Shown: one piece after another, positions 1 through 5,205 of the stretch
How positions within the stretch are numbered: position 1 is the first letter of the stretch
Layout: every line of letters begins with the position of its first letter
Source of the DNA: Actinomycetota bacterium
Lineage (GTDB): Bacteria; Actinomycetota; Thermoleophilia; Solirubrobacterales; Solirubrobacteraceae
Assembly: GCA_005883255.1 (NCBI GenBank)
Contig: VAXS01000166.1
Coordinates: 1 to 7,529 of the forward strand
DNA: 7,529 bases
Reading direction: 5' to 3'
Made by a program: the position numbers and the translations under genes
The notes under the pieces: model-generated
Database searches by the model: none
Told to the model about the DNA's origin: nothing
Seen by the model: only the letters and a program-made list of their open reading frames with translations

Positions 1-145
1 TCTGCGCGGTGATGGCGGTGATCGCGGTCATCCCGTGGACCCCGCAGCGGGCGAACGCCTTCAGGTCTGCCTGGATGCCGGCCCCCCCGCCGGAGTCCGA
101 GCCGGCGATCGAGAGCACGCGCGGGATGCGACGAGAGGGCGCCAC
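1..145 (-). CDS. thiD: ThiD, hydroxymethylpyrimidine/phosphomethylpyrimidine kinase (N-terminal fragment)
   Basis: Only the first ~48 codons are in the window; the gene runs off the left edge. The translation from the GTG at 145-143 begins [20 protein letters not shown] and continues with [19 protein letters not shown] and TAITAITAQ. The [16 protein letters not shown] block followed by the K-x-F-x-x-x-G-V-x-G-M-T-A-I-T pattern is the signature start of the ThiD ribokinase-type fold. The enzyme phosphorylates hydroxymethylpyrimidine and its monophosphate in cytoplasmic thiamine biosynthesis. The gene starts 33 bp after the dprA stop, on the same strand, so it may be read with dprA or from its own promoter; a TACGCT hexamer lies 7 nt before the GTG and no Shine-Dalgarno is visible. 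The alternative start, the GTG of RVL at 118-116, would leave almost nothing before the first strand. A fused ThiE or other C-terminal domain cannot be excluded. The family call is firm; the start is moderately sure. Confidence 0.88.
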   Translation of the reverse strand, partial: MAPSRRIPRVLSIAGSDSGGGAGIQADLKAFARCGVHGMTAITAITAQ

Positions 146-152
146 CGCCCGC

Positions 153-158
153 AGCGTA
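153..158 (-). promoter_or_regulatory. Possible -10 element (TACGCT) for thiD
   Basis: On the minus strand TACGCT is followed by a 7-nt spacer and the thiD GTG. This TANNNT-plus-short-spacer layout is what actinobacterial leaderless genes show. No -35 element is recognisable. The assignment is an inference from position and from the same arrangement at comM and rpsP. Confidence 0.25.
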
Positions 159-178
159 TGACAGGCGCTCGCCCCGCC

Positions 179-1306
179 TCAGCCGCACGGCTCGTATCTC
201 CCGCCGCGGCCCCGGCGCAGGAAGCCGCGCAGCTCGAGCTCCGTGAGCGCCACCAGGACGGCACGCGCCTCCTCCCGGGTGGCGGCGAGCGCGCCCGGAC
301 TGTCTCGGCCCGCCTGGACCGCGGCGTACACGTCCCGCAGCCGGGGCTCCAGGCTCTCCGGGTCGGGCAGCGCCGGCGGGCTGCGCACGCCCACCCCGCA
401 GGCCAGGTCGAGGACGTCCTGCGCCGAGGTCACCAGGTGGGCGCCGTCCCGGATCAGGGCGTTGGTGCCGGCGGCCAGCCGCGCGGTCGCCTCGCCCGGT
501 ACCGCGGCCACGTCGCGGCCCAGCTCCCGGGCCACGCGCGCGGTGATGAGCGCCCCGGACCGCTCGGCCGCCTCCACCACGACCGTCACGCGGGCCAGCG
601 CGGCGATGATCCGGTTGCGGGCCGGAAACGACCAGCGGCGAACGGACGCGCCCGGCGGGAGCTCCGAGACGACGAGGCCCTCGCGCAGCAGCCGGGCATG
701 GAGGGCCCGCTTGGTCCGCGGATACGGGACGTCGGCGCCGCCGCCGAGCACCGCGATGGTCCGGCCGCCCGCCTCCAGCGCGCCCGAGTGAGCCGCCGAG
801 TCGACGCCGAGCGCCAGGCCGCTGACCACGGTCACGCCGGCCGCCGAGAGGCCCCGACCCAGGTCGCGGGCGATGCGCAGTCCATAGGCGCTGGCCCGGC
901 GAGCGCCCACCACCGCCACCAGCGGCTCGCCGGTCAGCTCGCCCAGACGCCTCGGGTTGGACGCGAAGAGAACGGCGGGCGGGCCGGCCAGGTCGTGCAG
1001 CGGGGTCGGGTAGCCGCCGTCGTGCCGGCAGACCGCGTGGAGCCCGGCGGCTCGGGTGGTGGCGGCGGCGGACTCGGCGTCGAAGCCCTGGTAGCAGGTC
1101 CGCAGCCGGCGCCGCGACGGCCCGGCCGGCGCCAGCGCGGCCGTCAGGGCGGCGTCGGAGAGGGCGAGCGTGGCGTCCAGCGCGTCCACGCGGCTCACCC
1201 GCTCCAGGTGGTCGGCCAGCGCCTCGACCAGCCAGGCGCGGCGCAGGCAGCGGGCGCAGGCCGTCACCGGCGCGCTCTCCGCGGCGGTGGCCAGCGCCGC
1301 GCTCAT
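179..1306 (-). CDS. dprA: DprA/Smf family DNA-processing protein
   Basis: This 375-residue protein belongs to the DprA family, which binds single-stranded DNA and loads RecA during natural transformation or recombination. Visible motifs are the Rossmann-like entry VAVVGARRASAYG (about 130-142), VVSGLALGVDSAAH (161-173), FPARNRIIAALA (227-238, where the family usually has ..AGLS), VVVEA..SGALITA (242-256), then GR-DVAAVPG (263-271) and G-TNALIRDGA (280-289). Residues ~319-372 fit the C-terminal winged-helix domain. The N-terminal ~60 residues resemble the usual helical/SAM-like region and contain a CARC pair (C17, C20). The ATG overlaps the comM stop as ATGA, so dprA is probably translationally coupled to comM and co-transcribed with it; both are competence-associated. 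The same frame stays open far upstream inside comM, but only the part from the ATG at 1306 matches the family. Confidence 0.95.
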   Translation of the reverse strand: MSAALATAAESAPVTACARCLRRAWLVEALADHLERVSRVDALDATLALSDAALTAALAPAGPSRRRLRTCYQGFDAESAAATTRAAGLHAVCRHDGGYPTPLHDLAGPPAVLFASNPRRLGELTGEPLVAVVGARRASAYGLRIARDLGRGLSAAGVTVVSGLALGVDSAAHSGALEAGGRTIAVLGGGADVPYPRTKRALHARLLREGLVVSELPPGASVRRWSFPARNRIIAALARVTVVVEAAERSGALITARVARELGRDVAAVPGEATARLAAGTNALIRDGAHLVTSAQDVLDLACGVGVRSPPALPDPESLEPRLRDVYAAVQAGRDSPGALAATREEARAVLVALTELELRGFLRRGRGGRYEPCG

Positions 1307-2826
1307 GCCGCCGCCGGCTCCACCGCCGGATCCTGGCGGAACGCGAGCGCGCGCAGGACGTGGTCGCTCTCGGTTCGATCGCTCCCCGCCAGGTCGGCGA
1401 TCGTGCGGGCGACCCGCACGACCCGGTCCATCCCCCGGGCGCTCAGGTAGTGGCGCTCGTAGGCGTCGGTCAGCGCCCGTTCGGCCGCGCCGGTGAGATC
1501 GGCCCGTCCGCGGGCGGCGCGCGCGTCCAGCTGGCCGTTGCAGCGCAGTCCGTCGTCGCCGAACCGCCGCAGCTGCCGCTCGCGCGCGACGATCACCCGC
1601 GCCCGGAGCGACTCCGACGTCTCCGCGGGCGCGCGGGCGAGCTCGCTGGGACGCGGCCGCTCGAGCGTGCAGCGCAGGTCGATCCGATCCAGCAGCGGCC
1701 CGCTCAGGCGCCGCTGGTGGCGAGCCAGGTCGGCCTCCGAGCACTCGCAGCGGCGAGGGTCGGGCGCGAAGCCGCAGGGACAGGGGTTGGTGGCGGCGAC
1801 CAGCGTGAAGCGGGTGGGGAAGCGCCGCGACCGCTGGCCGCGGACGATCGAGACCCAGCCCTCCTCCAGCGGCTGGCGCAGCGCCTCCAGGGCTGCCCGC
1901 CCGAACTCGGAGAGCTCGTCCAGGAACAGCACGCCGTGGTGGGCCAGGCTGGCCTCGCCGGGCGCCGGCGGGGAGCCGCCGCCCACCAGGCCGGCGGCGG
2001 AGATCGTGTGATGAGGCGCCCGGAACGGCCGGCGGGAGAGCAGGCCGCCGCCGTGGAGCCCGACCACGCTGTAGATGCGCGTGACCGCGAGCGCCTCGTC
2101 GCGGGCCAGCGGCGGCAGGATCCCCGGGAGTCGGCGGGCGAGCATCGTCTTGCCCACCCCCGGCGGACCCTCCAGGAGCAGGTTGTGGCCGCCGGCGGCG
2201 GCGATCTCGATCGCCTCCAGCGCGTCCGGCTGGCCGATCACCTCCCCGAAGTCGGGCACGTCCCCCGTGTCGGGCTCGACCGCGGGAGACGACGGCGCCG
2301 CGACGGTGGGCGCACGGGTCCCGTCGAGGACCTCCACCACCTCCCGCAGGGTCCCGGCCGCCGCCACGCGCACGCCCGCGACCAGCGCGGCCTCGCGAGC
2401 CCGTTCGACGGGGACCACCAGCCCGGCGATCCCGCTCGCGGCCGCGCCCTCGGCCACGGCCAGCGTTCCCGAGCAGGGCCGGATCTGCCCGCCCAGCGAC
2501 AGCTCGCCGAAGAGCGCCCACTCGGCCAGCGGCTCAGACGGCATCTGCTCGCTGGCGGCCAGGACCCCGAGCGCGAGGCCCAGATCGAACCCCGGCCCGA
2601 CCTTGGGCAGGTACGCGGGCGCGAGGTTCGCGGTGATTCGCTTGGAGGGGAACTGGAAGTCCGAGTTGAGCAGGGCGGCGCGGACGCGCTCGCGCGCCTC
2701 CCGGACCGCGGTGTCGGCCAGGCCGACCACCCGGAACGCGGGCAGGCCGGAGCGGATGTCGACCTCGATCGACACCCGGCGCGACTCCAGCCCATCGATG
2801 GCGAACGTGGTGACGCGAGCGAGCAT
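1303..2826 (-). CDS. comM: ComM/YifB family AAA+ ATPase (Mg-chelatase-like)
   Basis: This 507-residue protein matches the usual YifB/ComM length. ComM is a hexameric helicase that promotes branch migration during integration of transforming DNA. The N-terminal ChlI-like domain begins MLARVTTFAIDGLE and includes GLPAFRVVGL (27-36). The AAA+ core has Walker A GPPGVGKT (220-227), Walker B GVLFLDEL (298-305), the NPCPCG stretch (347-352) with the arginine of LLDRIDL (R381), and a C-terminal lid domain to the end. Four cysteines, C349, C351, C360 and C362, form the CxC...CxC cluster typical of the family and could hold a metal. The ATG at 2826 gives the family's normal N-terminus; the frame is open further upstream but that part is low-complexity and unrelated. 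dprA follows with a 4-bp overlap. Upstream lie a TAGCGT hexamer and the oppositely oriented yraN remnant. Confidence 0.96.
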   Translation of the reverse strand: MLARVTTFAIDGLESRRVSIEVDIRSGLPAFRVVGLADTAVREARERVRAALLNSDFQFPSKRITANLAPAYLPKVGPGFDLGLALGVLAASEQMPSEPLAEWALFGELSLGGQIRPCSGTLAVAEGAAASGIAGLVVPVERAREAALVAGVRVAAAGTLREVVEVLDGTRAPTVAAPSSPAVEPDTGDVPDFGEVIGQPDALEAIEIAAAGGHNLLLEGPPGVGKTMLARRLPGILPPLARDEALAVTRIYSVVGLHGGGLLSRRPFRAPHHTISAAGLVGGGSPPAPGEASLAHHGVLFLDELSEFGRAALEALRQPLEEGWVSIVRGQRSRRFPTRFTLVAATNPCPCGFAPDPRRCECSEADLARHQRRLSGPLLDRIDLRCTLERPRPSELARAPAETSESLRARVIVARERQLRRFGDDGLRCNGQLDARAARGRADLTGAAERALTDAYERHYLSARGMDRVVRVARTIADLAGSDRTESDHVLRALAFRQDPAVEPAAA

Positions 2827-2833
2827 GGCCGGC

Positions 2834-2839
2834 ACGCTA
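2834..2839 (-). promoter_or_regulatory. Possible -10 element (TAGCGT) for comM
   Basis: TAGCGT on the minus strand sits exactly 7 nt before the comM ATG. The intervening bases contain no Shine-Dalgarno, so if used it would give a leaderless or nearly leaderless comM-dprA transcript. No -35 is evident. Confidence 0.3.
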
Positions 2840-2840
2840 G

Positions 2841-2975
2841 GCGCACCGGTGTGCCGCGATCGCGGAGCCGGGTGTCGATTGGCGCGCGGCGCTGAGGAGC
2901 CGCGGTGGGGCGCGCGGTTTCGCCGCGACCTCGTGGGCGACTCGGCGCAGATTCGGCGCGAATCCGCGGCCCCGA
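2841..2975 (+). pseudogene. Probable out-of-frame 5' remnant of the yraN-family gene
   Basis: A full-length YraN would need 30-45 more codons before the GTG at 2976. The frame of the downstream part is open back to a TAG at 2838-2840 but has no ATG, GTG or TTG before 2976. It reads a weakly family-like stretch (RSRGGARGFAATSW, then FGANPRPRV) at about the right distance, whereas the canonical pattern is RxRGE...AxxxL...G...LARN.R...GEID. Another plus-strand frame offers RGAEEPRWGARFRRDLVG after a TTG at 2879. Neither frame contains the GEID motif. I infer that the N-terminal coding half has been scrambled by small indels or divergence, or that base-calling errors disrupt it. The same interval must also hold the comM upstream region on the other strand. 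Confidence 0.35.
2844..2865. repeat. Two adjacent perfect palindromes upstream of comM
   Basis: CACCGGTG (2844-2851) and CCGCGATCGCGG (2854-2865) are both perfect palindromes, two bases apart, just upstream of the possible comM -10. Their position would suit an operator pair. In DNA this G+C-rich short palindromes are not rare, so function is uncertain. Confidence 0.35.
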
Positions 2976-3236
2976 GTGAGCCGTCGCCGCCCGGCGGACG
3001 AGTGCTTCCTGGTGTTCTGCGAGGTGAAGACGCGACGCGCGGGCGGCGGGACGGGCGGCCCGGTGGAGGCGGTGGCGCCGCCCAAGCAGCGGCAGGTGCG
3101 CCAGATGGCGGCCGCCTGGCTGGCGGAGACGATGGAACGCCCTCACCGGGACGACCTCCGGTTCGACGTGGTGGCCGTGACGATCGACCCGCAGGGCCGC
3201 CTGGTGGCCCTCGACCACCTGGAGGGCGCCTTTTGA
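2976..3236 (+). CDS. YraN/UPF0102 family protein, N-terminally truncated
   Basis: The 86-residue reading frame from GTG 2976 matches the C-terminal two thirds of the YraN family, predicted PD-(D/E)xK endonuclease-fold proteins of ~115-125 residues whose function is poorly known. Visible are FLVFCEVKTRR (11-21, with E16 and K18 as the ExK part of the active site), EAVAPPKQRQVRQMAAAWLA (31-50), LRFDVVAVTID (61-71) and the characteristic end LDHLEGAF. The GEID motif with the other catalytic acid is absent, so it is unlikely to be an active nuclease as read. It is the only plus-strand gene in the window; related genomes usually carry yraN co-directional between rnhB and comM. Its TGA lies 2 bp from the rnhB stop, tail to tail. 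No Shine-Dalgarno precedes the GTG. Family membership is firm; whether it is expressed or a pseudogene is open. Confidence 0.72.
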   Translation: MSRRRPADECFLVFCEVKTRRAGGGTGGPVEAVAPPKQRQVRQMAAAWLAETMERPHRDDLRFDVVAVTIDPQGRLVALDHLEGAF

Positions 3237-3241
3237 GCTCA
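3234..3241. repeat. TGAGCTCA palindrome holding both convergent stop codons
   Basis: The 8-bp perfect palindrome TGAGCTCA contains the TGA of the plus-strand yraN remnant (3234-3236) and, on the other strand, the TGA of rnhB (3241-3239). There is no room for a separate terminator between the two genes. Confidence 0.8.
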
Positions 3242-3880
3242 GTCGCCGACCAGCTCGAACGCCTCCAGGCCGAGCTGCTGGTAGGCCGCGCTCTGGAACG
3301 ACAGGCGGTGCAGCGGCGAGACCCCGCGGGCCTCGATGGCCGCACGGTGCTCCGGTGTGGCGTAGCCCACGTGGGCGGCGAACTCCCAACCCGGGTGGAG
3401 GACGTCGGCCCGGTGCATGTAGCGGTCGCGCGTGACCTTGGCCAGGATCGAGGCGGCGGCGATGGCGGCCGAGCGGGCGTCCCCGTTGATCACCGCCTGC
3501 TGGCGGTGGCCCACCGACGGGACCGGGAACCCGTCGCTGAGGCACACGCAGCCCGGGCGGGCCACCCGCGCCAGCGCCTCGGACAGCGCCGCCAGGTTCG
3601 TGTTGTGGAGGCCGCGCGAGTCGATCCGCCGCACGCAGCGCGAGACGATCACGGCCCGGGCGGCCGTGCGCAGTACCACGGGATACAGCGCCTCGCGGGC
3701 CTCCGGCGTCTGCTGCTTGGAGTCGTTGAGGGCGGAGAGCTGCCGGACGTCGCGGGAAGTCAGGCGCTCGTAGTCGAACAGGACGGCGGCGGCCACCAGC
3801 GGGCCGGCCAGCGAGCCCCGCCCCGCCTCGTCGGCCCCGGCCACGAAGCGGACGCCGAGGTCGCGGTCGAAGCGGAACAG
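3239..3880 (-). CDS. rnhB: Ribonuclease HII
   Basis: RNase HII cleaves the RNA strand of RNA-DNA hybrids and removes single ribonucleotides from DNA. From the CTG at 3880 it would be 213 residues, a normal size. GADEAGRGSLAGP supplies the first two acidic ligands (Asp17, Glu18 in this numbering), CLSDGFPVP the third (Asp116), and GDARSAAIAAASILAKVTRD the fourth (Asp134). The start is uncertain. The family-like N-terminus LFRFDRDLGVRFVAG has no ATG, GTG or TTG in front of it near the lepB stop. Options are this CTG; a GTG at 3844 that cuts into the first strand (201 residues); or a GTG at 4024 that overlaps lepB by 107 bp and adds a 48-residue low-complexity extension forced by lepB codons. 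I placed the start at the conserved segment. lepB lies 37 bp upstream; the yraN remnant meets the 3' end. Confidence 0.9.
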   Translation of the reverse strand: MFRFDRDLGVRFVAGADEAGRGSLAGPLVAAAVLFDYERLTSRDVRQLSALNDSKQQTPEAREALYPVVLRTAARAVIVSRCVRRIDSRGLHNTNLAALSEALARVARPGCVCLSDGFPVPSVGHRQQAVINGDARSAAIAAASILAKVTRDRYMHRADVLHPGWEFAAHVGYATPEHRAAIEARGVSPLHRLSFQSAAYQQLGLEAFELVGD

Positions 3881-3917
3881 GCGGCGGGCCGGGGAGCGGC
3901 GGCGACGCTGGCGCCGC

Positions 3918-4538
3918 TCAGAGGAGCCCGATGCGGTCGGGCGGCCAGTAGGTGGCGAAGGCGCCTCCGATGATCCATTTCTTGGGGACAGGCCCCCAGA
4001 AGCGGCTGTCGTCGGAGGAGCCACGGTTGTCGCCCATCATGAACCAATGGCCGGGCGGAACGCGAACCGGTTTCGGGAAAGTGCAGTCGGCGCCTCCGCC
4101 GCATTGTCGGATGAACGACTCCTTCGCCTGCTTCCCGTTGCGGATGACGTGCCCGTCGACGATGGCGATGGTGTCTCCCGGCCCGGCGACCACCCGCTTG
4201 ATGAAGTTCACGCTGGCCTCCTGCGCGGTGGGGACGCCGCAGGGCTGGGGATGGCCCTGCCCCTCGTTGGGACTGCCGCACTGGACCTGCTGCCCGGAGC
4301 CCTGCGGAGGATGGAAGACGACGATCTCGCCGATCGAGGGGTCGTTGAAGCGGTTGCCGATGCGATTGACCAGCACGCGCTGGCCCACGGCGAGCGTCGG
4401 CTCCATGGACTCGCTGGGGATCCGGTAGGGCTTGATCAGGAAGGCCTGGATCGCCAGCGCCAGGCCCAGGGCCACCGCCACGATGAGGACGAGCTCGACG
4501 AGCCCGCCTGCCCGCGAGCGCTGCCGCAGGCGGGTCAC
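3918..4538 (-). CDS. lepB: Signal peptidase I
   Basis: This 206-residue type I signal peptidase cleaves signal peptides from exported proteins on the outer face of the cytoplasmic membrane. A short basic N-terminus (MTRLRQRSR) precedes one membrane span (about 13-34). PSESMEPTL carries the catalytic Ser44, [11 protein letters not shown] the general-base Lys114, and [17 protein letters not shown] (168-184) the conserved box near the C-terminus. Four cysteines fall in the exported domain: C87 and C100 in a Gly/Pro/Gln-rich insertion before the Lys box, and C146 and C152 in [11 protein letters not shown]; they could form disulfides. The GTG start overlaps the rplS stop as GTGA, so translation is probably coupled to L19. 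Only one membrane span is present, as in typical Gram-positive signal peptidases. Confidence 0.96.
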   Translation of the reverse strand: MTRLRQRSRAGGLVELVLIVAVALGLALAIQAFLIKPYRIPSESMEPTLAVGQRVLVNRIGNRFNDPSIGEIVVFHPPQGSGQQVQCGSPNEGQGHPQPCGVPTAQEASVNFIKRVVAGPGDTIAIVDGHVIRNGKQAKESFIRQCGGGADCTFPKPVRVPPGHWFMMGDNRGSSDDSRFWGPVPKKWIIGGAFATYWPPDRIGLL

Positions 4539-5152
4539 TCCGGCTCGCCGTCGGGCGCAGGCTCGGCCTCCGCCGCAGGCTCGGCCTCCGCCGCAGGCTC
4601 GCCTTCGCCCGCAGGCTCGCCCTCCGCTGCAGGCTCATCCTCGACCGCCCCGCCCTCCCCCGCCTCGACCGGCGGCGCCTCGCCGGTCGACTCCGGGGCG
4701 TCGGCGGCGGAGACGCCCTCGGCGTCCACCGCCTCCGGCTCGACCGCCTCCGGCTCGACCGCCTCCGGCGCGTACAGCAGCCCGCCCTCCACGACTTCCT
4801 CGGCGCCGCGACCGCGCTGCTCCCGGACCCGCGCCCGCTTTCCCACCCGCCCGCGCAGGTAGTACAGCTTGGCGCGCCGCACGTCCCCGCGGGCGGCGAT
4901 CTCGATGCGCTCGACCTTCGGCGAGTGCACGGGAAACGTCCGCTCCACGCCCACGCCGAACGACTGCTTGCGGACGGTGAAGGTCTCGCGCGCGCCGTGT
5001 CCCTGGCGCTTCAGCACGACGCCTTCGAACACCTGCGTCCGGCGCCTGGTGCCCTCGACGACCTGGAAGTGGACGCGCACCCGATCGCCGGGCTGGAAGG
5101 CCGGCACCCGGCGCAGCTGGGCGCGCTCGAGGTTGTCGATGACACTGCTCAT
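4535..5152 (-). CDS. rplS: Ribosomal protein L19 with long acidic C-terminal tail
   Basis: Residues 1-~115 are a standard L19: [20 protein letters not shown], then [50 protein letters not shown] and [21 protein letters not shown]19 sits at the 30S-50S interface. The family is normally ~115 residues; this protein has 205. The extra ~90 residues (116-205) contain about 29 Asp/Glu by hand count and no Lys or Arg, and consist of Ala/Pro/Glu-rich repeats: EAVEP units at ~130-142 and EPAAEA-like units at ~173-199. The tail ends at the GTGA overlap with lepB, so it is in the normal frame and not a read-through of a lost stop into another gene. The ATG at 5152 gives the family's usual start; no Shine-Dalgarno precedes it, and a terminator-like hairpin lies directly upstream. 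The tail is probably disordered; its role is unknown. Confidence 0.96.
   Translation of the reverse strand: MSSVIDNLERAQLRRVPAFQPGDRVRVHFQVVEGTRRRTQVFEGVVLKRQGHGARETFTVRKQSFGVGVERTFPVHSPKVERIEIAARGDVRRAKLYYLRGRVGKRARVREQRGRGAEEVVEGGLLYAPEAVEPEAVEPEAVDAEGVSAADAPESTGEAPPVEAGEGGAVEDEPAAEGEPAGEGEPAAEAEPAAEAEPAPDGEPE
4557..4640 (-). repeat. 18-bp tandem repeat in the rplS tail
   Basis: The octamer gcaggctc (plus-strand reading) recurs at 4557, 4575, 4593, 4611 and 4629, an exact 18-bp period. The first two units are identical (gcaggctcggcctccgcc) and the later ones are diverged. The period equals six codons and encodes [12 protein letters not shown]-type hexapeptides, so copy-number change would alter tail length without shifting the frame. 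Confidence 0.85.
4731..4770 (-). repeat. 15-bp tandem repeat in the rplS tail
   Basis: gcctccggctcgacc occurs at 4731-4745 and 4746-4760, with a partial third copy from 4761. It encodes the pentapeptide EAVEP and preserves the reading frame. Confidence 0.8.
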
Positions 5153-5155
5153 GGC

Positions 5156-5194
5156 AAAAAGAAGCGCGGGACCGTCGAGGCCTCGCGACGCCGC
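5156..5194 (-). terminator. Terminator-like hairpin with T-run in the rplS leader (possible attenuator)
   Basis: In the 53-bp gap between trmD and rplS the minus strand reads GCGG-CGTCG, an 8-nt loop (CGAGGCCT), CGACG, a GTC bulge, then CCGC, giving a 9-bp stem. GCTTCTTTTT follows, and the rplS ATG comes 13 nt after the stem. The shape is that of an intrinsic terminator, although the T-run starts a few bases late. Its position directly before a ribosomal-protein gene suits attenuation or autoregulation, which is known for L19 leaders in other phyla; here that is inference. Confidence 0.4.
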
Positions 5195-5197
5195 AGA

Positions 5198-5203
5198 ATC
5201 GTA
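5198..5203 (-). promoter_or_regulatory. Possible -10 element (TACGAT) for rplS
   Basis: TACGAT on the minus strand matches four of six -10 consensus bases and lies just past the trmD stop, immediately upstream of the leader hairpin. A transcript from it would begin about where the hairpin begins. No convincing -35 lies 16-18 bp upstream. Confidence 0.22.
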
Positions 5204-5205
5204 GC

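Noticed and set aside
35..1450. Long open frame on the plus strand opposite dprA
   Set aside because: Low-complexity Arg/Gly/Ala/His-rich translation without family similarity; it is antisense to a clearly conserved dprA and is what high G+C DNA produces by chance.
1307..2521. Upstream extension of the dprA frame through comM
   Set aside because: The extra ~405 residues are an out-of-frame reading of comM, rich in Arg/Gly/Pro; family similarity begins at the ATGA overlap.
1360..2895. Long plus-strand open frame opposite comM
   Set aside because: Compositionally biased translation with no motifs; comM on the other strand explains the sequence.
2827..3345. Upstream extension of the comM frame
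   Set aside because: The translation is Arg/Pro/Ser-rich and antisense to the conserved YraN-like segment; the family's normal start is the ATG at 2826.
2075..3973. 632-codon plus-strand open frame across comM, the yraN region and rnhB
   Set aside because: It crosses several real genes on both strands and shows no conserved domain. Only its short part near 2879-2960 was considered as a possible piece of the yraN 5' end.
4557..4640. 18-bp periodic repeats as a CRISPR array or iteron origin
   Set aside because: The units are contiguous without spacers, are codon-phased and lie inside the rplS coding sequence.
4047..4862. Plus-strand open frame with Ser/Ala/Gly repeats opposite lepB and rplS
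   Set aside because: The repeats are the complement of the acidic L19 tail repeats; it is not an independent gene.
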